Positions 1 to 6,233 of a stretch of 6,882 nt of DNA are shown one piece after another. The DNA lies in contig PKZC01000205.1 in NCBI GenBank assembly GCA_003132905.1, positions 3,170-10,051 on the forward strand, given 5' to 3'. The notes under the pieces are model-generated. The model was not told the origin of the DNA and ran no database searches. It worked only from the letters and a program-made list of their open reading frames with translations. Source of the stretch: Bryobacterales bacterium. Its GTDB lineage: Bacteria > Acidobacteriota > Terriglobia > Bryobacterales > Bryobacteraceae. The stretch's first letter is position 1; every line of letters begins with the position of its first letter. The position numbers and the translations under genes were made by a program.

Positions 1-1
1 C

Positions 2-3000
2 GCCTACCTGGCCTCAGACCGCCATCCCCCCAAAGTAGCCGCGGGCATTTCCACCGGCGCGCTTTCGGCGGCGGCTCTCGAACGCTGTTATCGCGAACTT
101 GTCCCGGGCGGACCGCCACCGGAGCGCGAGATCCGCCGCTGGGGCTGGTTTCGGCGCTATCTTGACGCAATCACTTGGGAACCCCTGGATGTCATCTGGA
201 ATGCGATACCTGACCCAGTGGATTTCTTCGCCGACAAGCCGCCTGTATCCGACCTTTCCGCCGAAACGCTTCCACCGCAATTGAAAAAAGAAGAGGCCGA
301 AGCGCGTCAGAATTATTATCGTCTGGTGAAGCTGGGCTTATGGTTAGCCGGGTTGCGAGTCTCGGTTCGCGATATCGCCAGAACCTTGATTTCGCGCGTT
401 CGGTTCAAAGAGCACTATGGCTATCCTCGCTTTGAACGACTGCGCTTTTACGCTGGTTTAACCTGGATCGTATCGAAGGTTGTTCTACACCTGTGCTTTT
501 CCCCACAATTCACCGTCGAACGGCAGAAATGGACGGGAGGGCGGCGATTTCCCCGGCCTCTTTTCGGTTGGCCCGCCTGGTTTGTTGGCGTGGGTATTGT
601 AGGACTCGAGGCTGGTCTGATTCTCAGAATCCTCGTTCACTACTTGCACCGGCTGGTATCCAAATACCGGCTGGTATCCCACTTGAGATATGTTTCCAGA
701 TTCGGCGGCGCGGTATCGGATCGCACGCCTCACTTCATTAAAACCTTAGCTCATTACGATGGGTGGCTATTTTCTGTAAGTGCGATCGTTCTAACGCTAG
801 GCCTTTTCGTGTTGTTCCGTTTTCGAGTGGGAGGTGCGATCCGCCATCTGCTCACGGAACTGGGAGTGGTTCGCGGCCTCCTTCATCGCTATACGCTTCA
901 CCGCAGGCTATTCGGGCTCTTCTGTGAGCGGCCCGACGATCAAGAGGGGCCGGTGGTCGGCAGCCCGCCGGAGTTCGGCCAGCAGGCGCAATTCCCAGGC
1001 TCGATGCATCTGCTGTTGGTAGCTGCGCCGCTGCAAGAGATTAAGGGTCTGAATAACCAGCAATTGTGGGGCGCGCCCGGCACCCCCATCGTGAATGCGT
1101 TGCTGGCTGCCCTCGCTGTGCCCGGCTTGTTTCCACCGCTGCAGTTGACCGAGCCCGGCCAGGTGGATCAATGGCTCTCCAAGCGCTGTGGCGGTGCGCA
1201 GCCCAAGCGGCTAGACCTCATTGATGGCGCCGCAGTCCGGCAGAACCCTTTGCCCGCGTTGTTCTCCTGGCTGGAAGGCCATCCCACGGTCGCGAACGAG
1301 CTCTCGGGGGAGAGCCCGTCTGAAATAGGGATTCACTTGGTTTACAACGTGCCCACGGAGCCCTATCAGCAAGAACGCGGCGAAGAGCCTCCCGAGCGTG
1401 TCAACATCGTCACGGCCGCCCTCACCAGTCTGGAGCTCTCACGCCGCCGCGATAGCAAACTGGAGTGCCGGCAGACCAACTTCGTCAGCGAGATGGAACT
1501 ATGGGTACGCACCATGGAGAAGGTGCAGCCGCAGCGTGCCGCGGGAGTTGCGGCCAGCGCGTCCATGTCATCTGTATCGAGCCTTGAAACCTCGACAGAG
1601 GAAACTGCGGCCAGCGCATTCCCGGCGTTCCCCATCTTTGTCGACGAGATCGCGCCCGAAAGGGACATCAAATTTGAGAACTATCTCGCACCCGACCGCA
1701 AAGACCTGCTCAAGAGCGCCGCGTGCGGCTGCCTCCGTTCCTTGGAAACGCTTTATCGCGAGCGGCTGAGGGTGCTCCAAACGTCGCAACCCGTCGATTG
1801 TGCCGACCTGCTACGTCAAGTATCGCCGGACCGTAGCCGATTCATTTCCCAAGAAGCGCCAGGACTCAGGGAAGTTTGCGCTGCCTGCACGCGAAAGTTG
1901 AACTATCGTCCCGCCAATGAAGAGGCACCTCCGGCTGTCCAGCCCCCGCCCTCGTTCCGGCACCTGAACGCCGCACAGCCCCGTGTGGTATTTCTTGCCA
2001 GCGGAGGAGTTTTTCGCGGTGCTTTTCATATTGGCGTTATTGGGGCCATGCAGGCCGCCGGCATTCGGCCGAATCTCATCGTAGGAGCCTCAGTGGGTTC
2101 GCTCATGGGCGGGGCCTTGGGAGCCATTTTTACTCTCGAGCGAACCGAGGGCTGGGATTTGCTCGGTCATCTCTGCCTCACCTTTTTGCACGTCGACAAG
2201 CGGGTTGCCCTCACCAAGACGCTGAAGAACGCCGCCAAGCAATTGGGCGTGCGTACCAAAAATGTCAACCTTTCTCCGGCCCAATTGCGCCGTATGGTAC
2301 GCCGGGGCGGCTACGTCGTGACCGGCGCGCCTACCGCTCTCATTGACGCCATTTCCACCGCGTTCCTGATCCCACTCGAGGAAACTTCCAAGATCGCATC
2401 TCAGTTCGTGGCCGGCCATATCACTCAGGCGGTGAAAGAGTTCTTGCTGAGCGTACGCAAGGAAACGCTTCACCGTCTTGATATCCAGAATGCATTAATG
2501 GGTACCAGCCTGATCGAGAACGCGGCCCGTACTTTGCTGGGCCAGGGTCGCCCTGGAATCGACCTGAATACACAACAGCCTTATCATGATGCCGATCGCC
2601 CCGAGCGGTCTATTTCCTTTTTCGGCACCACCTCCGACCTGAACCGGCGTCGCCCCCTGCTGTTGCCGCGCGATATCGGCTCCGACGTCGACTCCCCCAC
2701 CTACGATTTCGTCAAGGCGGCACTCAGCTCCAGCGCGTTCCCCGCCGTATTCTCGCCACGCCAGGAAGCGGAAGTCCTGGCTGGCAAGGGCGCCACCAAC
2801 GTCCTGTTCTCCGATGGCGGAATGTTTGACAATCTGCCATTTTTCCCAGCCATAGAAGTCCTGAGCTCCGTCCAGAAGCAATGGCGCGAACCACTCGGGA
2901 AGACGCCCTTGCAGTCGCTGCAGCGGCGCTATTCCCAACCCGATCTCTTCATCGCGGCGGCGCTTGAGAGCGCTGGCGACGCCTGTGCCGACGCTGAGGA

Positions 3001-3670
3001 CATCCTCGAGATCAAAAAGCGCGCCCGCAGCCTCAAAGTGAATATCAAACTGAACTCGTTCCAAAAAACATCCAGCCTCGTGGACTCCCAAATCGAGCGT
3101 TTGCTCCGTTTCTCGGCCGGCAAGGAGCTTCCCGCAGACCTGCCGAAGTTCATGGATGAGGCAGTCTCCGCCGGTGTATTGAAGATCGTGCCCACCGATC
3201 GCGAGCACCTAAACAGCACGTTCGCTTTTTGCTCCACCCTCGGACTCAGGCGGGACGTGGTGACTACATCCATAGCAGACGGGTGCTTTCAAACTTTAGA
3301 GAGTCTGGTATCTGCGCAGACCAATGCCGACCCTTTGCTGCAAAGAACCGTTCAGTCGCTACAGAATGACGGAAAGATTCTGCGAGTGCTGGCTAACGAT
3401 GGCAAAAAGGTAAAGGCGGATGATATCCATTGTCCGTTCTTTCAAGTGAACGCTCAACGGTTCGAGTGTCCGTTTATCGCCTCGGCGCGCTGTTATAAGG
3501 GAGACGCGAATCAGAGCGACGCCGAGAAGCGGGTCGCCGCCCAGGAATTACGCGATGTCTATAATACTTGTACCCACGATGGGGCTCACCGTAGCCTTGC
3601 CCAAGTGAGACGCTTGGCTCAAACGGCTAGTCAACCGCATCCTTCGGCGTCCAACGCAACCCCGCGGTAA
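2..3670 (+). CDS. Tandem double-patatin lipid acyl hydrolase with a membrane insertion (5' partial)
   Basis: The frame is open from base 2 to the TAA at 3668-3670. The real start lies outside the window, and 1222 residues are visible (numbered here from base 2). Domain 1 has the nucleophile elbow GISTG (Ser17), a strand-helix ALLAALAVPGLFPPLQL typical of the region before the catalytic Asp, and IDGAAVRQN (Asp408). Its oxyanion loop would lie upstream. Between Ser17 and Asp408 is a long basic insertion with strong hydrophobic segments at about 190-214 and 255-274 and a weaker one at about 148-166. A Ser/Ala-rich linker lies near 515-540. Domain 2 is complete: glycine-rich oxyanion loop ASGGVFRG (666-673), GASVG (Ser697), VKAALSSSAFPAVFSP, and SDGGMFDN (Asp938). 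Patatin-family enzymes use a Ser-Asp dyad to release fatty acids from membrane lipids; the substrate here is unknown. The C-terminal tail has four cysteines. Both dyads are intact, so both domains could be active. The gene overlaps the convergent PilZ gene by 44 bp. The family call is firm; the membrane topology is inferred. Confidence 0.9.
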   Translation, partial: AYLASDRHPPKVAAGISTGALSAAALERCYRELVPGGPPPEREIRRWGWFRRYLDAITWEPLDVIWNAIPDPVDFFADKPPVSDLSAETLPPQLKKEEAEARQNYYRLVKLGLWLAGLRVSVRDIARTLISRVRFKEHYGYPRFERLRFYAGLTWIVSKVVLHLCFSPQFTVERQKWTGGRRFPRPLFGWPAWFVGVGIVGLEAGLILRILVHYLHRLVSKYRLVSHLRYVSRFGGAVSDRTPHFIKTLAHYDGWLFSVSAIVLTLGLFVLFRFRVGGAIRHLLTELGVVRGLLHRYTLHRRLFGLFCERPDDQEGPVVGSPPEFGQQAQFPGSMHLLLVAAPLQEIKGLNNQQLWGAPGTPIVNALLAALAVPGLFPPLQLTEPGQVDQWLSKRCGGAQPKRLDLIDGAAVRQNPLPALFSWLEGHPTVANELSGESPSEIGIHLVYNVPTEPYQQERGEEPPERVNIVTAALTSLELSRRRDSKLECRQTNFVSEMELWVRTMEKVQPQRAAGVAASASMSSVSSLETSTEETAASAFPAFPIFVDEIAPERDIKFENYLAPDRKDLLKSAACGCLRSLETLYRERLRVLQTSQPVDCADLLRQVSPDRSRFISQEAPGLREVCAACTRKLNYRPANEEAPPAVQPPPSFRHLNAAQPRVVFLASGGVFRGAFHIGVIGAMQAAGIRPNLIVGASVGSLMGGALGAIFTLERTEGWDLLGHLCLTFLHVDKRVALTKTLKNAAKQLGVRTKNVNLSPAQLRRMVRRGGYVVTGAPTALIDAISTAFLIPLEETSKIASQFVAGHITQAVKEFLLSVRKETLHRLDIQNALMGTSLIENAARTLLGQGRPGIDLNTQQPYHDADRPERSISFFGTTSDLNRRRPLLLPRDIGSDVDSPTYDFVKAALSSSAFPAVFSPRQEAEVLAGKGATNVLFSDGGMFDNLPFFPAIEVLSSVQKQWREPLGKTPLQSLQRRYSQPDLFIAAALESAGDACADAEDILEIKKRARSLKVNIKLNSFQKTSSLVDSQIERLLRFSAGKELPADLPKFMDEAVSAGVLKIVPTDREHLNSTFAFCSTLGLRRDVVTTSIADGCFQTLESLVSAQTNADPLLQRTVQSLQNDGKILRVLANDGKKVKADDIHCPFFQVNAQRFECPFIASARCYKGDANQSDAEKRVAAQELRDVYNTCTHDGAHRSLAQVRRLAQTASQPHPSASNATPR
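569..823 (+). other. Hydrophobic insertion inside patatin domain 1
   Basis: This stretch encodes two strongly hydrophobic segments separated by a basic loop. The first, near window residues 190-214, begins WPAWFVGVGIVGLEAGL. The second, near 255-274, is GWLFSVSAIVLTLGLFVLF. They sit between the nucleophile and the Asp of the first patatin domain, where a compact patatin fold would not normally have membrane spans. By hand count, bases 421-480 hold 29 G/C of 60 and 721-780 hold 26 of 60, against 39 of 60 at 1201-1260, so base composition drops here. I infer membrane anchoring. A buried hydrophobic lid is an alternative. Confidence 0.55.
648..679 (+). repeat. In-frame 14-bp direct repeat, 18-nt period
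   Basis: The sequence ACCGGCTGGTATCC occurs at 648-661 and again, perfectly, at 666-679. The period is 18 nt, so the reading frame is kept and the protein carries a duplicated RLVS element (HRLVSK then YRLVSH). It lies in the basic loop just after the first strong hydrophobic segment of the insertion. It looks like a small tandem duplication. Confidence 0.8.
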
Positions 3671-3941
3671 ACTCAACCCCGATTACGAACTTGGAACCAC
3701 CGGATCGGGAGCAATGTCGCACCGATGCGTGGCCCAAAAGCCCCAGCTTTGGCGCGCGGAGGGTGAGATAACGCTGCGTCGCCATTGCCTCGGGCATTTG
3801 CAGGCGCAAACCCCATTCGCAGATGTCCAACGCCTTCGCATTGACAAATTTATCCTGGCCTCCCAGATCTTGCCAGAGGACGGTGACGATGTGGTCGCAA
3901 GCCTGTCTGTCCTGACGCCGCAGATCGTGCCTGGTACTCAT
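3627..3941 (-). CDS. Single-domain PilZ protein (putative c-di-GMP receptor)
   Basis: This 104-residue protein consists of little more than a PilZ domain, a beta-barrel that in many proteins binds cyclic di-GMP and relays it to motility, exopolysaccharide or other envelope functions. The N-terminal arginine motif RxxxR is present and overlapping (Arg4-Arg8 and Arg8-Arg12). The second motif, normally D/N-x-S-x-x-G, reads DICEWG (Asp39 to Gly44), with Cys41 in place of Ser. The family-typical ending GHASVRHC...KFVIGVEF follows. No signal peptide or membrane segment is visible, so it should be cytoplasmic. The ATG is preceded by GAGGTG with 13 nt spacing and by AAGAAG nearer the start, an imperfect but usable ribosome-binding region. 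The gene is alone on its strand; its 3' end overlaps the convergent patatin gene. The family is clear, but ligand binding is uncertain because of the Cys substitution. Confidence 0.85.
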   Translation of the reverse strand: MSTRHDLRRQDRQACDHIVTVLWQDLGGQDKFVNAKALDICEWGLRLQMPEAMATQRYLTLRAPKLGLLGHASVRHCSRSGGSKFVIGVEFTAGLRWTPKDAVD

Positions 3942-4264
3942 GAGTCACTTCTTTCACCTCTAACTTAGAGTGGAATCAAGCGCCCAGTATAGATCGCCAG
4001 ACCCATTACGCGTTCGTCCCGTGTACTATCAAGCCAATCGCAAGCACCGGCAAATACCTGGAAAACAATCGGTTGCCTTACCTAGGACTTTTCGCTTCGA
4101 AGTAACTTTCGATGAAACCTTAGGGGGGTGGCGGATCTTACGTTCTGCTGGGAGCTGTCGGCAAATATTGCCCCCAAACGCTCACATTCTAAGCCACAAA
4201 TTCCCTGTGTTTCCCTTACACGACTTTGGAACCCCGAGTGCGTATCTAAGGGCCGGAGCTTGTT
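3942..4264. other. Intergenic region between the PilZ gene and the 76-aa ORF
   Basis: This is a 323-bp stretch between divergently transcribed genes. No convincing coding region is present: the open frame starting at 3970 on the plus strand is proline/arginine-rich, resembles no family, and runs into the next gene. Besides the palindrome at 3958-3970 it holds GGCAA-ata-TTGCC at 4160-4172, a six-G run near 4122-4129, and two overlapping four-base stems at 4195-4221. No recognisable riboswitch, tRNA or strong sigma-70 promoter could be assigned by eye. Both flanking promoters must presumably lie here. Confidence 0.5.
3958..3970. promoter_or_regulatory. Candidate operator palindrome upstream of the PilZ gene
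   Basis: CTCTAA-c-TTAGAG is a perfect 6+6 bp inverted repeat with a one-base centre. It lies 17 bp upstream of the PilZ start codon and overlaps the GAGGTG ribosome-binding element (3955-3960 on the opposite strand). A TATACT hexamer on the minus strand (3986-3991) could be a -10 box for the same gene, although I see no good -35 at the expected distance. The palindrome would then lie in the early transcribed region, where a repressor could act. This is inference from symmetry and position only. Confidence 0.3.
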
Positions 4265-4495
4265 ATGGACGTCGATATCATCCGAAGCCGATTTATCCAA
4301 GACAATCTCCGGCGCGCCCTAATGGAACCCGATAAAGAGCGCGCGGTTCGTGCCTTGCGTGCCTTTCGTAATTATTTTGAGTGGTTTGAGCACCGCTTCC
4401 CGGACTCAGAAAAGTCGATGATCGTCGGCCAACTCGCGAGTCTCGAGGAAGCTTTCGCCCGTCAGATCCCCAGTTCAGGTTCTAATGGACGCTGA
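4265..4495 (+). CDS. Small hypothetical helical protein, 76 aa
   Basis: I do not recognise this protein. A clear GGAG ribosome-binding site at 4255-4258 sits 6 nt before the ATG, and this is the main argument that it is real. The product is charged and apparently all-helical, rich in Arg, Glu, Ala and Leu, with an aromatic cluster (FRNYFEWFEHRF) at about residues 34-45, a likely turn at PDSEKS, and a second helix ending at about residue 68 before a polar Ser/Gly tail. There is no signal peptide, membrane segment or cysteine. It could be a small regulatory or protein-binding helical hairpin, but no function can be assigned. Its last 14 bp overlap the convergent sppA gene. The next upstream gene is on the other strand, so it must have its own promoter in the preceding intergenic region. 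Confidence 0.6.
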   Translation: MDVDIIRSRFIQDNLRRALMEPDKERAVRALRAFRNYFEWFEHRFPDSEKSMIVGQLASLEEAFARQIPSSGSNGR

Positions 4496-6212
4496 CTGAA
4501 TACGGCATCACCTTCAGGAAACCTCGCTGCGAAAGGGCTTCCACGGGGAACTTCCCCAGTATCTTTTCCAGTCGCATCTGTACTTCGGCTGCCGGGTCCG
4601 CTCGGCTAAGAAGGAGATCGAGCACGCTTCGGCGGCCTGGGTAAGGCACCAATGTCACCCTGTCGGAAGGCGCCATATGCGCCTGCTGTTTCAGCACTTC
4701 GATGGCGCGATCCAGCCCGCCCAGCTGATCCACCAATCCATTGTCTTTGGCTTGAGCTCCCACCCAGACACGCCCCTGGGCCAGCGGCTCAATCTGATCG
4801 AACTGCTTCTTGCGTCCCTCCGCGACACGGCTCACAAACGCCCGATAGAAGGCGTCGATCTGCCCGGTCAGCTTTTGTCGTGCGGCATCGCTGAGTGGAA
4901 CATATTCAGACTCGATGTCTGCATACCGGCCTCTTGTGAGCAACTGAGAGTCGATCCCGATCTTGTCGTAAAGCCCGTGCAGCGTAAATTTCGCGAAGAT
5001 CACTCCAATTGACCCGGTGAGCGTATTGGGATACGCGATGATGGGATCGCCCGTCACCGCCACATAATACCCACCCGAAGCCGCCTCGTCGCTCATGGAA
5101 ATCACCAGCGGCTTCTTCTTGCTCAGGTTCTTGGCCTCATGCAGGATGTCGTCGGAGGCAACGGCATCGCCGCCCGGCGAATCGATCCTCATAATCACGC
5201 CCTGGATCGAAGAATCGTTCTCCGCCTGCTTGAGCAATTTGATAAAACCCGTTCCGGTGAAGCTTTCGTCGTCGGCGGTCTGGTTGCCGGTGCCAGCCGT
5301 TATCATTCCCTGTCCCACGATCAGCGCGATCCTGCGGCCGCCTCCGGTTGACGGGTTCTGCCCCTTCATATAGGCCTTGCCGGAGATCTTCTTCAATTCG
5401 CCCTGCTTCAAGCGGCTCTGCATTTCTCCCACGGCCTGGTCTTCATAACCCAAGGCGTCGATCAGACCGTCAGACAGTGCGTCCCTGGCCAGGAATGGGC
5501 CGTCGTCGATCAGCGCCCGCACGGCGTCAGGCTGCTTCTTGCGTCCTTCAGCCACTGTGGCGATCAGGTTGCCGTAGTATTGATCCAGAATTGCGTTCAG
5601 TACCTCGCGCGTTTCGGGCGACATCGAAGTCTGAGTGAGAACGTCGCCGGCGTCTTTGAATTTGCCCGCGTGAATGACCTCGGCTTTGACGCCCACCTTG
5701 TCGAGTGTCTGCTTGAAGAACATCGATTCGGCGGCTAATCCCTTCAGATCGAGTGAATCTTCCGGTGAGATGAAGATCTTGTCGGTAGCGGCTGCCAGAT
5801 AGTATTCGCGCGCCGTGGGGCTGCGCAAGAAGGTGATGATCGGCTTTCCGGATTTCTTGAATTGGAGAATTTCGTCGTGAATCTCCTGCATCTTGCCCCA
5901 GCCGATATCCAGGCCGTGCGGCTCAAAAAGAATGCCGCGAATACGCGAGTCCGTGGCTGCTCTGCGAAAGGCGTCCCATACCTCCTCAACCGACATACTT
6001 GTCTGGTTCTGCAATAGCGGAATCGGGATTTCGGCTGGTAGACGCTCGGGAATTGCGCCCTCCAAATCGAGCACTAGCGTGGACCCATCGGTTACATTCA
6101 CCGGGCGGCTGGCGTACGAACCCGCGAAGCGGGCAGCGGCAAACACCAAGACCAGCAGGGTCAGGCCGACCAGTAGGACTCCCACCACCAGTCCAATCAG
6201 GAATTTTTTCAT
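4482..6212 (-). CDS. sppA: Signal peptide peptidase SppA, 67K type
   Basis: This 576-residue protein has the two-domain layout of the long (E. coli-type, about 618 aa) SppA, a membrane-bound serine protease that degrades signal peptides left in the membrane after export. Residues 1-30 form an MKKF start plus a long hydrophobic stretch, an N-terminal membrane anchor. The general-base lysine is Lys186 in HAGKFKDAGD, in the N-terminal half. The nucleophile is Ser379 in DEAASGGYYVA, in the C-terminal half. Other family signatures are RIDSPGGDAVASD (342-354), TGSIGV (399-404) and GRVWVGAQAKDNGLVDQLGG (480-499). Both halves and both dyad residues are intact. ATG 6212 is the only possible nearby start: an in-frame TGA lies 24 nt upstream with no ATG, GTG or TTG between. 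This start has no good ribosome-binding site of its own (see the leader ORF). The gene is divergent from acs and overlaps the 76-aa gene by 14 bp at its 3' end. Confidence 0.96.
   Translation of the reverse strand: MKKFLIGLVVGVLLVGLTLLVLVFAAARFAGSYASRPVNVTDGSTLVLDLEGAIPERLPAEIPIPLLQNQTSMSVEEVWDAFRRAATDSRIRGILFEPHGLDIGWGKMQEIHDEILQFKKSGKPIITFLRSPTAREYYLAAATDKIFISPEDSLDLKGLAAESMFFKQTLDKVGVKAEVIHAGKFKDAGDVLTQTSMSPETREVLNAILDQYYGNLIATVAEGRKKQPDAVRALIDDGPFLARDALSDGLIDALGYEDQAVGEMQSRLKQGELKKISGKAYMKGQNPSTGGGRRIALIVGQGMITAGTGNQTADDESFTGTGFIKLLKQAENDSSIQGVIMRIDSPGGDAVASDDILHEAKNLSKKKPLVISMSDEAASGGYYVAVTGDPIIAYPNTLTGSIGVIFAKFTLHGLYDKIGIDSQLLTRGRYADIESEYVPLSDAARQKLTGQIDAFYRAFVSRVAEGRKKQFDQIEPLAQGRVWVGAQAKDNGLVDQLGGLDRAIEVLKQQAHMAPSDRVTLVPYPGRRSVLDLLLSRADPAAEVQMRLEKILGKFPVEALSQRGFLKVMPYSVSVH
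4545..4557 (+). terminator. Weak candidate terminator hairpin for the 76-aa ORF
   Basis: GGGGAA-c-TTCCCC is a perfect inverted repeat that as RNA could form a five-pair stem with a three-base loop. It lies about 50 bp beyond the stop of the 76-residue gene and is followed by AGTATCTTTTCC, only a poor U-tract. It lies inside the 3' end of sppA, where it encodes part of GKFPV, so the symmetry may be chance. Confidence 0.2.
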
Positions 6213-6233
6213 AGCTTGAAATTTTTCATAGCT
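6200..6233 (-). repeat. 17-bp tandem duplication across the sppA start
   Basis: On the minus strand, AGCTATGAAAAATTTCA (6233-6217) is followed directly by AGCTATGAAAAAATTCC (6216-6200). The two 17-base units match at 15 positions. Each carries an ATG followed by an A-run. As 17 is not a multiple of three, the two ATGs are in different frames. The downstream ATG is the sppA start. Confidence 0.8.
6209..6229 (-). CDS. Candidate six-codon leader ORF coupled to sppA
   Basis: The upstream copy of the duplication supplies an ATG at 6229-6227 that opens the mini-ORF MKNFKL and stops at TGA 6211-6209. This stop shares ATGA with the sppA start codon, the classic geometry for translational coupling by re-initiation. 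The sequence GGTGA (6241-6237) lies 7 nt before the leader ATG, ideal spacing, but 24 nt before the sppA ATG, too far to serve it directly. Ribosomes may therefore load at the leader and re-initiate at sppA. Translation is inferred; the layout is seen directly. Confidence 0.35.
   Translation of the reverse strand: MKNFKL

Noticed and set aside
218..220. ATG at 218 as the start of the patatin gene
   Set aside because: The frame is open back to base 2 and encodes the GISTG nucleophile elbow at residues 15-19, so the real start is upstream of the window.
1366..1671. Serine-rich minus-strand open frame inside the patatin gene
   Set aside because: It is a shadow of the Ser/Ala linker region in the real frame.
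2495..3208. Long 237-codon open frame antisense to the patatin gene
   Set aside because: It lies wholly within the well-supported patatin domain 2 coding region, has no family resemblance, and is what GC-biased third positions produce on the opposite strand.
4160..4172. Inverted repeat GGCAA-ata-TTGCC in the intergenic region
   Set aside because: A 5-bp arm pair is expected by chance in a region of this size, and it has no U-tract or promoter context.
3970..4335. 121-codon plus-strand open frame upstream of the 76-aa gene
   Set aside because: Its composition is not protein-like (Pro/Arg/His-rich), it has no ribosome-binding site, and it overlaps the better-supported gene at 4265.
5893..6219. 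Plus-strand open frames across the sppA 5' region
   Set aside because: They are antisense to the SppA membrane anchor and N-terminal domain, with low-complexity content and no recognisable product.
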